The position numbers and the translations under genes were made by a program. DNA of 64,000 bases from Halorubrum sp. 48-1-W. Its GTDB lineage: Archaea > Halobacteriota > Halobacteria > Halobacteriales > Haloferacaceae. The stretch covers positions 1 through 64,000 of the forward strand of contig NZ_QMIM01000025.1 of assembly GCF_003287355.1 (NCBI RefSeq), in the 5' to 3' direction. The notes beneath the pieces were generated by a model. The model searched no databases, was not told the DNA's origin, and saw only the letters and a list, made by a program, of their open reading frames with translations. Each line of letters begins with the position of its first letter. Within the stretch, counting starts at the first letter, position 1. Below, one piece after another: positions 1 to 8,800 of the stretch.

Positions 1-543
1 GAGCCGGTAACGGCGGCGACCGCCGTGACGACCCTTCGCGCGTCGGCGCTCGCACTGCTCGGCGCGTACCTGGTCGTCGACCCGGCCGCGACGGCGGGCG
101 GCGGGGACGGCTGGCTCGCCGGCGCGCTGTTCGCGGTCGCCGCCGGCGGCGACGCGGTCGACGGCGCGGTGGCGCGCGCGACCGACGCGGTGACCGAACT
201 CGGCGCGGAGCTCGACGTCGAGGTCGACGGGGCGACCGTCCTCGTCGGCGCGACGGTCGCCGTCGTCGCTGGCGCCGCGCCGGTCGCGTTCCTCGCGGTC
301 GGGCTCGCCCGACCCCTCTTCGCTTACGGTCTCCGACGCCGGCGACGGCGGGGGCTCCCCACCCACGACCTCCGGCCGAGTCGGGTCCGTCGCCCGATCG
401 GCGCAGCGACGATGCTCGCGACCTGGCTCGCGCTGTCGCCGGTTCCAGGAACGGGAGCCTCCCGACTGCTCACGGCCGTCGCCACGGTGCCGGTCGTCGC
501 CTCCTTCGTGCGCGACTGGCTCGTCGCGAGCGGCCGGCTGTGA
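1..543 (+). CDS. CDP-alcohol phosphatidyltransferase family membrane protein, 5' end outside the window
   Basis: Membrane enzyme of the class that joins a CDP-activated lipid to an alcohol such as inositol phosphate, glycerol phosphate or serine. Counting from the GTG at position 25, the family signature DxxDGxxAR(x8)GxxxDxxxD is complete at residues 43-68 (D43, D46, G47, A50, R51, G60, D64, D68), so the metal-binding acidic residues are intact. Hydrophobic segments flank it. The frame stays open to base 1 and the residues before the motif are fewer than usual, so the true start probably lies upstream. Substrate cannot be told from this fragment; archaetidyl transferases are the usual haloarchaeal members. 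It ends 18 bp from the convergent membrane-protein gene. Confidence 0.8.
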   Translation, partial: EPVTAATAVTTLRASALALLGAYLVVDPAATAGGGDGWLAGALFAVAAGGDAVDGAVARATDAVTELGAELDVEVDGATVLVGATVAVVAGAAPVAFLAVGLARPLFAYGLRRRRRRGLPTHDLRPSRVRRPIGAATMLATWLALSPVPGTGASRLLTAVATVPVVASFVRDWLVASGRL

Positions 544-561
544 GGCGGTCTCCGTCGCCCG

Positions 562-981
562 CTACGACTCCCGACGGTACAGGACCACGAGCACCGCGAT
601 CAGGACGACCTGGGCGACCTTGTCGACCGCCGACAGCGGGTTTATCGGCGGCGGAGCGGGAAGCCCGGGGCTGTTGAGGACGTACCAGAGGACGATCTGG
701 CCGGCGGTGAACGGGATCCCGAGCAGATAGACCGTCGGACGGAGCTGCCCGGTGACGACGAGCCAGACCCCGAGGAGGAAGCCGGCGGTCGCGACGAGGA
801 AGGAGACGCCCATCGCGAGCGAGACCGTGAGCCCGGTATCGAGGAAGTCCGAGACGAACCCGACCCCCAACACGAGGTGTACGAGCGCGCTCACGACCGC
901 GACGGCGACGCCGACCCAGTGCGTCGAGGTGAGCGATCCGATCCGACCCGCGGTGGCGGTCGCGGACGTGTCGTCTACCAT
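562..981 (-). CDS. Small four-helix haloarchaeal membrane protein, function unknown
   Basis: Predicted protein of 139 residues with about four hydrophobic segments and a polar N-terminus (MVDDTSATATAG). I chose the ATG at 981 rather than the in-frame start at 1005 because the extra residues (MGGAPTRG) look non-coding. It has no catalytic motif I recognise. It resembles the many short haloarchaeal integral membrane proteins kept as domains of unknown function. It converges with the CDP-alcohol transferase gene. Nothing in the surroundings ties it to a process. Confidence 0.7.
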   Translation of the reverse strand: MVDDTSATATAGRIGSLTSTHWVGVAVAVVSALVHLVLGVGFVSDFLDTGLTVSLAMGVSFLVATAGFLLGVWLVVTGQLRPTVYLLGIPFTAGQIVLWYVLNSPGLPAPPPINPLSAVDKVAQVVLIAVLVVLYRRES

Positions 982-1310
982 ACCTCGAGTAGGGGCCCCT
1001 CCCACATCGTTGTTTGGTACGATTACACATGGCTCGCCGTTCGAACGGTGTCGGGGACGACGGCGCGCGCCGTCGCCCGAGAAACCGGGGGAATCGGCAC
1101 TCCACCCCGAACCGCTCGGGGCGACGCGCCCGATCGGATCGGATGACTGGACCGACTTATACCCGCGTCAGACGTGTGCTCCGCGTCCGACGGCCGTCCC
1201 ACGCTGCGGTGGGGACCCGTGCCGGCGGAGACGACGCGGGCACGCCGGGGGGACTCCCCTCCCGGAGACGGGCCGGAAGGTCGATATGGACGGCGGCGGA
1301 GGGTACGAAC
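982..1310. other. Intergenic region with one TATA-like box, no convincing gene
   Basis: This 329 bp spacer has short open frames on both strands but none with haloarchaeal protein character. A TATA-like sequence (CTTATA, about 1154-1160) could drive the rightward pair at 1311-2002; if so the mRNA would carry a leader of more than 100 nt. An AT-richer patch near 1010-1028 may be the promoter of the leftward membrane-protein gene. Confidence 0.4.
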
Positions 1311-1508
1311 ATGACCTTCGGCGACCTGTTCGACCGGGCCGACGGCTCCGGTGTCGACGAGGAGGCGATCTCGCGCGCGCTCACCGAGCGGCGTGCAGCG
1401 CGGAACGGCAGGACGGAACGAGAGGACGGGACGGAACGAGAGGACGGGACGGAACGAGAGGACGGGACGGAACGGGACGCCCGGGCGGAGCGGGACGGCG
1501 ACCCATGA
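1311..1508 (+). CDS. Small acidic/charged protein with tandem EREDGT repeats, coupled to a PIN-like gene
   Basis: A 65-residue protein beginning MTFGDLFDRADGSGVDEEAI. Its C-terminal half holds tandem copies of a six-residue unit (EREDGT) encoded by near-perfect 18 bp repeats at about 1421-1482, which suggests repeat-slippage expansion. Its stop codon overlaps the ATG of the next gene (ATGA, 1505-1508), so translation is probably coupled. A short protein fused by overlap to a PIN-like gene recalls antitoxin-toxin order, but no DNA-binding fold is visible, so that is only a possibility. It starts in the same style as other haloarchaeal short proteins (xFxDLFDRA). Confidence 0.6.
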   Translation: MTFGDLFDRADGSGVDEEAISRALTERRAARNGRTEREDGTEREDGTEREDGTERDARAERDGDP

Positions 1509-2002
1509 GCGTTCCGGACGACGACGGGCGACCGGAACCCAGCCCCGCGCGGGTCGTCGCCGACGCGGACGTGTTGGCGGCGGACCTGCTCGTCGGCGGT
1601 ACTGCTCGCGACGCGCTCGATCACCTCCGTGGACACTCCTGGACGACGCTCGTCGCCAGCGACGCCCTCCTCGACGACGTCGAGGCGGTGGTGGCGACGC
1701 TGGCCGACCCGGACCTCGCGCGCGACTGGCGCGCGCAGGTGGCCGCGTGGCGCGAGCCCGTGACCCATCCCGCGGGCGACCACCCGGCGCTGGCGTCGGC
1801 GTACCACGGCAGTGCGATGCAGGTGATCAGCCTCGATCCGGCGCTGACAGGGCCGTCTTCAGCCGTGGGGCTCCGCGACCGACTACCGGTCAGCGTGCGC
1901 GAGCCGCGCGCGTTCGCGACCGTCTTCTCGCCCGAACGGCTCTACCCCGAGGTCGTCGGCGGTGAGTACCCCGGACCGGACCGGGACACGCGGACGTGGT
2001 GA
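1505..2002 (+). CDS. PIN-domain-like haloarchaeal protein
   Basis: A 165-residue protein whose start is fixed by the ATGA overlap with the upstream small gene. It opens its fold with VVADADVLAADLLVGG, which resembles the first beta-strand and acidic residue of PIN domains (hydrophobic strand, DxDVL). Further Asp residues follow in LLDDVEAVV and SLDPAL, and these could complete a metal site. This is a family resemblance, not proof of nuclease activity. The protein could be an RNase toxin-like enzyme or a non-catalytic relative. It converges with the ITP pyrophosphatase gene across a duplicated 30 bp segment. Confidence 0.6.
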   Translation: MSVPDDDGRPEPSPARVVADADVLAADLLVGGTARDALDHLRGHSWTTLVASDALLDDVEAVVATLADPDLARDWRAQVAAWREPVTHPAGDHPALASAYHGSAMQVISLDPALTGPSSAVGLRDRLPVSVREPRAFATVFSPERLYPEVVGGEYPGPDRDTRTW

Positions 2003-2067
2003 CTCCCCGTTACCGGTCCGCGTGCCACTCCGTGTACCTCCCCGCTACCGGTCCGCGTACCACTCCG
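2003..2067. repeat. Tandem duplication of the rdgB 3' end
   Basis: Two 30 bp segments, 2003-2032 and 2038-2067, differ at only two bases and are offset by 35 bp. The second copy contains the stop codon and last codons of rdgB (…EWYADR stop). The first copy carries the equivalent stop and EWHADR codons outside the gene. Confidence 0.8.
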
Positions 2068-2689
2068 CGAACTTCTCCAGCGCCCGCCCGCGGTGGGAGA
2101 CCGCGTTCTTCCGGTCGGTGTCCATCTCCGCGAACGTCTCGCCGTCGTGTTCGAAGATGGGATCGTAGCCGAACCCGCCGTCGCCGCGCGGGGCGACGAT
2201 CCGCCCGGGGACGTAGCCCTCGAAGAGCTTGACCGGGAGGGGGTCGGTCCCGTCGTCGGTCCCGTCCGCGTCCGGGTCGTCCGGCCCCACAGCCGCGGCG
2301 GCGACGCGGTCGCCCCGGTCGATCGGGTCGGGGCTGGCGGCGAATTCTTCGCCGTCGCAGTACGCGAGGGTACACCGGAACCCTGCCCGGCGGTCCTCGA
2401 TCGAGCGGGCGATCTCCCACACTCGGTCGACCCCGAGCGTGTCCTCGACGTACGAGGAGTAGGGCCCGGGAAAGCCGTCGAGCGCCTCGACGAACAGCCC
2501 CGCGTCGTCGACGAGGACGGGCTCGCCCGCCTCCCGGTACGCCTCGCGCGCGCCGCGGGCCGCGATCGGCGCGAGTTCGTCAGCCTGTATCTCCGTGTAG
2601 TCGAACGCCAACTGGCTGACCGAGCCGTCCGCCAGGTAGCTCTCCGCCTCGCGGACCTTGCCCGCGTTCGTCGTCACGTATCGCAGCAT
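2045..2689 (-). CDS. rdgB: Non-canonical purine NTP pyrophosphatase (ITP/XTP pyrophosphatase, HAM1/RdgB)
   Basis: Cytosolic enzyme that hydrolyses ITP, dITP and XTP to monophosphates and pyrophosphate, keeping deaminated purines out of nucleic acids. The 214-residue protein has the phosphate-binding start TTNAGK (residues 5-10), the acidic core LVDDAGL, PYSSY, the GFGYDPIF loop and SHRG near the C-terminus, in family order. An Asp-rich insertion (DPDADGTDDGTD) before the GFGYDP loop makes it longer than bacterial RdgB. The ATG at 2689 places the TTNAGK motif at the usual position. Its 3' end has been tandemly duplicated (2003-2067). Confidence 0.93.
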   Translation of the reverse strand: MLRYVTTNAGKVREAESYLADGSVSQLAFDYTEIQADELAPIAARGAREAYREAGEPVLVDDAGLFVEALDGFPGPYSSYVEDTLGVDRVWEIARSIEDRRAGFRCTLAYCDGEEFAASPDPIDRGDRVAAAAVGPDDPDADGTDDGTDPLPVKLFEGYVPGRIVAPRGDGGFGYDPIFEHDGETFAEMDTDRKNAVSHRGRALEKFAEWYADR

Positions 2690-2783
2690 TCGACGACGAC
2701 TGCGCGGGCGCGACGTGAATAGTCGTCGATGCGGGCTCCGCTCAGCGACACGCTTTTCCAATCCCGACCGGAACCCACCGCTC

Positions 2784-3206
2784 ATGGTCGCCCTCCCACG
2801 GTTCGAAAAGAAACGGCTCATGGGGCTCATCGTAGCCCTCTCGTTCGGGTTGACGTCGCTCTTCGCGGTGCTCGAGTTGGGCGTGCTCGTCCCCGCGACG
2901 TTCGTGTTCGGCTTCCTGGTCCTGCTCCCGGTCGTCGCGATACTCGGTGCGGACGCCCCGTTCGTCTCGTCCCCGGACACGGCAGGGACGACGAACGTGG
3001 AGACGGAATCGACCGACGAGGGCCCGGTCGTCACCCTCCGGAGACGGTACGCGACCGGCGAGATCGACGAGGCGGAGTTCGAGCGACGGCTGGACCGTCT
3101 TCTGGAGACCGAGGAGCTCGAGGGGGCGGTCGATCGGGGCGGACCCCGGATACGGGACGGGAGGACGGCGGAGATCGAGACGGAGTCGGACTCCACGTTC
3201 CCCTGA
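2784..3206 (+). CDS. SHOCT-domain membrane protein
   Basis: A 140-residue protein with two hydrophobic helices (about residues 13-55) followed by a linker and a short C-terminal SHOCT-type helix pair (LRRRYATGEIDEAEFERRLDRLLE, about residues 82-106). SHOCT modules occur at the ends of many archaeal and bacterial membrane proteins and are thought to mediate oligomerisation. The exact role is unknown. I chose the ATG at 2784 over upstream in-frame codons because the N-terminus MVALPRFEKKRLMG fits a short cytoplasmic lead into the first helix. Divergent from rdgB with a 94 bp spacer. Confidence 0.8.
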   Translation: MVALPRFEKKRLMGLIVALSFGLTSLFAVLELGVLVPATFVFGFLVLLPVVAILGADAPFVSSPDTAGTTNVETESTDEGPVVTLRRRYATGEIDEAEFERRLDRLLETEELEGAVDRGGPRIRDGRTAEIETESDSTFP

Positions 3207-3234
3207 GCCGGCCGGTCGGTTCTCACCCCGACGG

Positions 3235-3387
3235 TCACTCGGCCACGTGAACGTCCGGGGCAGCCTCGAACCGATCGATACACTGCTCACAGAGGTACAG
3301 ATCCATCTCCCGTCGTCCCGACTCCCGCTCGAAAACGAGGCTGAATCGGCCAGAGGAGGGTTTTCCGCAATGAATACACCGTGTCAT
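3235..3387 (-). CDS. Small zinc-finger protein (two CxxC knuckles)
   Basis: A 50-residue protein with CIHC near the start and CEQC near the end, spaced like a single zinc ribbon (residues 4-7 and 36-39). The ATG at 3387 puts the first Cys pair at the N-terminus; the upstream in-frame start adds 22 residues with no conserved character. Haloarchaeal genomes carry many such mini zinc-finger proteins, mostly uncharacterised. AT-rich DNA at 3400-3430 upstream is the likely promoter. Confidence 0.7.
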   Translation of the reverse strand: MTRCIHCGKPSSGRFSLVFERESGRREMDLYLCEQCIDRFEAAPDVHVAE

Positions 3388-3479
3388 ACGGGAAAGATGT
3401 CGTTTCAAAACAAATATGTTACTTAACCAATGGTAGCACGGGACAGTAGCCAACGCTCATACTGAACAGCACGGGTGTC

Positions 3480-3926
3480 CTATCCCTCGTCGGGCTCCGC
3501 TGCGAGCGCGTCGTCGCGTAGCTTCCGGCAGCGCTCCCCGTCGACGGTGAGTTCGGGGACGGGCGTCGGCGACCCGTCCGCGTCGACGGCGACGAAGACG
3601 AAGTAGGAGTCGGTCGTCAGCTCCCGCTCGCCGGTTCGTGGCGACTCACGGAACGCCCGGAGTCGGACGCGAACGCTGGTTCGGCCGGCGGCGTACGCGT
3701 ACGACTCGATCACGCAGGTGTCCCCCTGCGGGATCGGTCGTTTGAAGTCGAGCTCGTTGATCTTCGCGGTGACGCACGTCTCGCCGGCGTGGCGCATGGC
3801 CGACAACGCGCCGACCTCGTCCATCCACTTGACCACGTTGCCGCCGTGTGCTGACGCGTAGTTGTTGGTGTGGGTCGGCTGGACGCGCTGGCGGTTCTCG
3901 ATGTAGGTGTCGCTGACGCTCGGCAT
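3480..3926 (-). CDS. Acyl-CoA thioesterase, hotdog fold (YciA/Acot12-like)
   Basis: Hydrolyses acyl-CoA to free acid and CoA in the cytosol. The 148-residue protein carries the hotdog signature NNYASAHGGNVVKWMDEVGALSAMRHAG (about residues 21-48) followed by AKINELDFKRPIPQGD, typical of acyl-CoA thioesterases of the YciA/BACH type. Single hotdog domain, so it should work as an oligomer. Start ATG 3926. It lies 47 bp downstream of the photolyase stop on the same strand and could be read from the same message. Confidence 0.85.
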   Translation of the reverse strand: MPSVSDTYIENRQRVQPTHTNNYASAHGGNVVKWMDEVGALSAMRHAGETCVTAKINELDFKRPIPQGDTCVIESYAYAAGRTSVRVRLRAFRESPRTGERELTTDSYFVFVAVDADGSPTPVPELTVDGERCRKLRDDALAAEPDEG

Positions 3927-3973
3927 ACGATCCGGAAGGGCCCGTCGGACAAAGACCTCGGGGCTCGGCCGCG

Positions 3974-5371
3974 TTACCGTTTGCCGAGCGCCTCCTCGAA
4001 GACGCGCTGTGCTCGCTCGTATCCCTCGTTCCGGTCGACGATCGGACCGGCGTACTCCGGAGCGAGGTCCTCGCGCTCGCGACGCGACAGTGTCGGCCAG
4101 TCGATCACCTTTTCGGCAGGCACGCTGTGGAGTTCGGGAACGTACTCGCGGATGAAACGGGCACCGTCGTCGTACTTCCCTGCCTGGCTGACGGGGTCGA
4201 AGATCCGGACGTCCACGGAGTCCGTGCCCGTCGATGCCGCCCACTGCCACCCACCGTGGTTCGAGGCGTAGTCGTGGTCGATCAGTTGCTTCGTGAAGTA
4301 CCGTGCGCCTCGACGCCAGTCGACGAGCAGGTGTTTGGTGAGGAAGCTGGCGACCACCTGCCGCGGTCGGTTGTGGACGTATCCCTCCCGATCGAGCTGG
4401 CGCATGCCGGCGTCGACGAGCGGATACCCCGTCTCGCCCGCTTTCCACGCCTCGAACGCCGCGTCGTCGTCACGCCAGGCGATCTCGTTGGGGAACGACT
4501 TGTAGTCGGAGACGGCGAGGTCGGGGTTGTAGTACAACAGGTGGTACATCTGCTCGCGCCAGGAGAGCTCGTACCGGTACTTGTCGACGTTGCGCTGTTC
4601 GTCGCCGGCGACGGCGTCGTAGACGTCGCCGGCGTCCGCCCACAGCTCCCGGATCCCGATCGCGCCGGTCGAGAGGTACGGTGACATGCGCGAGACCGCC
4701 AGTGTCGGGGCTTCGACCGCCAGCGCGAGGTCGTCGCGGGTATCGGCGTAGGAGGTGATCCCGCCGTCGAGGAAGTCCTCGTACCGTTCACGGGCGGCTC
4801 GGTATCCGGCCGGCGGGAGGTCGATATCGACGTCCGGCCTGGGAACCGTTTTAGCGTCGGAGACGGTCGCCAGCGCGTCGGCGTCCGGCTCCGGATACGG
4901 GTTTCGTTTCGGAACCCGCTCCCAGTCGTCGTGGAACCGGCCGTGGTTCGGATACGACCGCTCCAATCGATCGGGGCCGACCAACACGAGATCGGTCCGG
5001 GCGTCGGTCGCGACGTCGGCGCCGGCGAGCGCGTCCTCGACGCGTCGCTGGCGGTTGCGCCGGGCCGCGCGGTAGTGTTCGTTGAAGAAGACCGTCTCGG
5101 CGTCGTACTCGGCGGCGAGCGCCGGTAGCACCTCGTCGGGCTCGCCCGCCCGAACGACGAGGTCGCTGCCGAGTTCACGATAGCGGTCCTCGAGCAGTGC
5201 GACGTGCCGGAGGAAGAACGCGCGCTGTCTCGCCCCGACCGTCCCGAGGAGATCGGCGTCGTACACGAAGACGGGAACGAGCGGATCGGCGACCGTGGCG
5301 GCGCGAGCGGCGGCCGCCAGTCCGGCGTTGTCTCGAGTGCGGGGGTCACGTCGATGCCAGAAGAGGTCCAT
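3974..5371 (-). CDS. phr: Deoxyribodipyrimidine photolyase (class I type)
   Basis: Light-driven repair of UV-induced pyrimidine dimers, using FADH- and an antenna cofactor. The 465-residue protein has the N-terminal alpha/beta antenna domain (MDLFWHRRDPRTRDN…) and the C-terminal FAD domain. Conserved FAD-domain blocks are visible in order: YLSTGAIGIREL, SWREQMYHLLYYNP, RPRQVVASFLTKHLLVDWRRGA and ASNHGGWQWAASTGTDS, which holds the Trp of the electron chain. Length is normal for class I enzymes. The family includes cryptochromes, but the full set of DNA-repair residues favours photolyase. Sunlit hypersaline habitats select for this enzyme. Confidence 0.93.
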   Translation of the reverse strand: MDLFWHRRDPRTRDNAGLAAAARAATVADPLVPVFVYDADLLGTVGARQRAFFLRHVALLEDRYRELGSDLVVRAGEPDEVLPALAAEYDAETVFFNEHYRAARRNRQRRVEDALAGADVATDARTDLVLVGPDRLERSYPNHGRFHDDWERVPKRNPYPEPDADALATVSDAKTVPRPDVDIDLPPAGYRAARERYEDFLDGGITSYADTRDDLALAVEAPTLAVSRMSPYLSTGAIGIRELWADAGDVYDAVAGDEQRNVDKYRYELSWREQMYHLLYYNPDLAVSDYKSFPNEIAWRDDDAAFEAWKAGETGYPLVDAGMRQLDREGYVHNRPRQVVASFLTKHLLVDWRRGARYFTKQLIDHDYASNHGGWQWAASTGTDSVDVRIFDPVSQAGKYDDGARFIREYVPELHSVPAEKVIDWPTLSRREREDLAPEYAGPIVDRNEGYERAQRVFEEALGKR

Positions 5372-5503
5372 ACGGACAGGAGGCGCCGAACGGTGTAGTG
5401 TCCTCCGGCCGCGGCGGTGGCTCTCGGAGCAGTCGGGTGAAAAACGCGGTACTCGCGGCGGGGCGTGCCGGCGTCGTGCGTGCCGGCCCGCGTCGCCGTC
5501 GCG

Positions 5504-5665
5504 TCAGTCGCCCGCCGGCACGCGCGGCGGGTCCGGCTCGTCCGTCTCCGCCGGCTCGTCGAGCCCGCCGTCCGGCGCGTCGTCGGGCTCCCCTTCCGCC
5601 GCCCAGGACCGGTGACGCTCCCGGATCTCCTCCGGCGAGAGCGCCTCGCCCACGTGATGGCACAT
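5504..5665 (-). CDS. Short conserved-type acidic protein, function unknown
   Basis: A 53-residue protein, MCHHVGEALSPEEIRERHRS followed by an acidic Pro-rich tail. Its N-terminal MCHHV plus a helix-forming stretch is the pattern of many tiny haloarchaeal proteins with possible metal-binding Cys/His. The start at 5665 is the only ATG giving this frame; neighbouring frames give Arg/Ser-rich shadow sequence. It sits between the photolyase and the flavin dehydrogenase on the same strand. I cannot assign a role. Confidence 0.6.
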   Translation of the reverse strand: MCHHVGEALSPEEIRERHRSWAAEGEPDDAPDGGLDEPAETDEPDPPRVPAGD

Positions 5666-5804
5666 GGCATTCGTTAACACGGTTCGATCGGGGATAACTC
5701 TTGGGCGGTTGACCCGATCCCCGCCTCCTCGATCGCGGTTTCTCGAACGTGGCGACCCGTGCCCGGAGGCGCCTCAGTCGTCGCCGGACGCGACCGGACT
5801 CGTC

Positions 5805-8800
5805 TCAGTCGTCGCCCGCGGTCGTCGTGCCCGCCGGTCCGGTCACCGCCTCGGCCACCTTCTCGATCGGGTGCGGCGGGGCCGTCTCCCCCTCGCGGTC
5901 GCCGAGTTGCGAACGGCAGGACGCGCCCGGCGCGGTCACCGTCTCCCCGGGGCTCGACTCCACCTGGTCGAACAGGATCCGGCCGATCGCCTTCGAGAGG
6001 TCGTAGTGTTCGGACTCGTAGCCGAACGAGCCGGCCATCCCGCAACACGAGGAGTCGAGCGGGTCCACCTCGTAGCCGGCACGCCGGAGCACGCCGACCG
6101 CGTGGTGGTCCTTGTCGGTCGCCTTCTGGTTACAGTGGCCGTGATAGGTCAGCGACTCGGCTGGCGCGTCGAACGCCAGCCGCTCGTCGACCCGACCGGC
6201 GTCGAGGTACTCACAGACGCCGTAGGCGGCTGACGAGACCGCCCGGACGGCGTCGCCGTCGAGCAAGTCCAGGTACTCGTCCTGGAGCATCACCGCGTCG
6301 GAGGGCTCGACGAAGAGGACCGACGTCCCCTCCCGGACGCGCGGGGCGAGCACTGCGACGTTCGCCTCCGCGCGCTCGCGGGCGACGTCGAGGAAGCCGG
6401 TCGAGAAGGCAGCCCGTCCCGACGGCGCGAGGTCGTCCGGGACCTCGACGCGGATCCCCGCCGTCTCCAGCACCGCGACGGCCGCCTTCCCGGCAGCCGG
6501 GTAGCTGTAGTTCGTGTGGGTGTCCGGAAACAACACGACCGTGTCGACCGCGTCCGCGGGGTCGACCGTCGAGCCGCCCCGGGAGGCGAACCACTCCTCG
6601 AAGCTCTCGGAGCGGAACGTCGGCAGTTCGCGGTCGGGCGCGATCCCCGCGACGGCGTCCATGACCCGCCTCGCTCCGGGGAGCTTCGTCACTGCGTTCG
6701 ACAGCGGCGCGAGCGCGCTCCCGATCGCCGAGAGGCGGTCGACGTCGCGAAAGAGCCGCTCGCGGAGCCCCGCGCCCTCCGACTCGTGGTGTTCGTGTTT
6801 CACCTCCGCTTTCAGCTTCGCGAGGTCGACGCCGGTCGGACAGTCGCTCTTGCACCCCTTGCACCCCACACAGAGGTCGAGCACCTCCCCCTGGAAGCGG
6901 TCGGAGTGGATCTCGTCGTCGTCGAGGTCGCCGCTGATGGCGGCCCGAAGCATGTTGGCGCGTCCCCGCGTCGTCTGGATCTCCTCGCCGGAGGCGCGAT
7001 AGGTCGGACACATCACGCCCGAGTCGGTCTCCCGGCAGGTGCCACAGCCGTTACACAGCTCCACGAGGTGGGAGAACCCTCCTTCGTCGTCGAAATCGAG
7101 CGTCGTCCGTGGCTCGATCGACTGGTACGCCGCCCCGTACCGGAGGTGCTCGCGCATGTCCGTGTCCGCGGCGGTCTCGGGATAGCCGCGCTCGCTCGCT
7201 GTCTCGCCGTCGACGTAGACGACCTTCCCGGGGTTCAGCCGCCACTCGGGGTCGAACGCCGACTTGAGCTCCTGAAAGGCGGTCCAGAGCTGCTCGCCGT
7301 ACATCTTCGGGTTGAACTCGGTTCGGGCGAGCCCGTCGCCGTGTTCGCCCGAGAACGCCCCGTGGTGGTCCAACACGAGGTCGGTGACGTCGTCGGCGAT
7401 CGAGTGCATCTTCTCTATTCCCTCCTCCTCTTTCAACGAGAGGATCGGCCGGATGTGGAGGGTACCGCTCCCGGCGTGTGCGAAGTACGCTGCCGAGGTG
7501 TCGTGGGCGTCGAGCACCGCCTCGAACTCCCCGACGTACTCGGCGAGCTCCGCGGGCGGCACCGACGCGTCCTCGATGAACGGGTACGGCTTCGGGTCGC
7601 CCTCCATGCTCATCAGGAGCGGGATGGCGGCCTTTCGCAGGTTCCAGAGGTCGGCCTGGTCGGCGGCCGTGTACGCCTCGAGGACGTCGAAGGCGTCGCC
7701 CGCCTCGAGGAAGTACGCGTTCGTGTCGGCGACCGCCGTCTCGAAGTCGTCGACCAGCTCGGAGTCCCACTCGAGCATGAGCGCCGCCGCGGCGCGGTCG
7801 GGGATCGGCTCGGCGTACTCCGCGAACTGCGGGGAGCCCGCTGCGAGCCCGAACACCTCGTCGTCCATCAGCTCGACCGCACTCACCGGGAACTCGAGCG
7901 CCTCCGGGACCGCCCGCATCGCCGCCGAGAGCGAGTCGAAGCAGTACAGCGCCAGCGCGGTCTCCTCGGGGCGGGTGACGAGCGACACCTCCGCCTCGAC
8001 GACGACGCCGAGCGTGCCCTCCGCACCGACGAACAGCTTCGAGAGGTTGATCACCTCCTCGCCCTCGTCGTTCTCGTAGATGGCCTTGTGGAGGTTGTAC
8101 CCCGAGACCGACCGCTTGAGCGTCGGGTACCGCTCGTCGATCTCCGCCCCGTTCTCCTCGACGAGCCGGCGGACCGTCTCGTACAGCGCCGCCTCCCGCT
8201 CGCTGTCCTCCTCGCCCGCGACGATCGCCTCGTACTCCGGCGAGTCGAGGACGACCTCACGGGTCTCGATGAGCGTTCCGTCCGCGAGCACCACCGTCAG
8301 CTCCTCGGTGTAGGCGTCCGTGATCCCGTACCGGACCGAGTGCGCGCCCGTGGAGTTGTTGCCGATCCCGCCGCCGACGGTCGCCCGCGCCGAGGAGGCC
8401 GGATCCGGCGCGAACTTCAGCCCGTCCTCGGCGAGCCGGGCGTCGAGGCGGTCCTGGACGACGCCCGGCTCGACCACGGCGCGGCGGTCGTCGGGGCGGA
8501 CCTCAACGATCCCGTCCATGTGCCGCGAGAAGTCGAGCACGACACAGCCCGGCCCGACCGTCTGCCCGGCGAGCGAGGAGCCCGCGCCGCGTGCGAGGAC
8601 GGGCACGCCGTGGTCGGCGGCGACCCGCATCGCTGCTTGGACGTCCGCGACCGACCGCGGCGAGACGACCCCCGCGGGGCGCGCCCCGTAGATGCTGCCG
8701 TCGGTCGCGTACAGCACCTGTGCGTACTCGTCGAACTGGACCTCGCCGTCGACGCGCTCGCGGAGGTCCGCTGCGAGCGCCCGGTAGGCGGGGACGTCCG

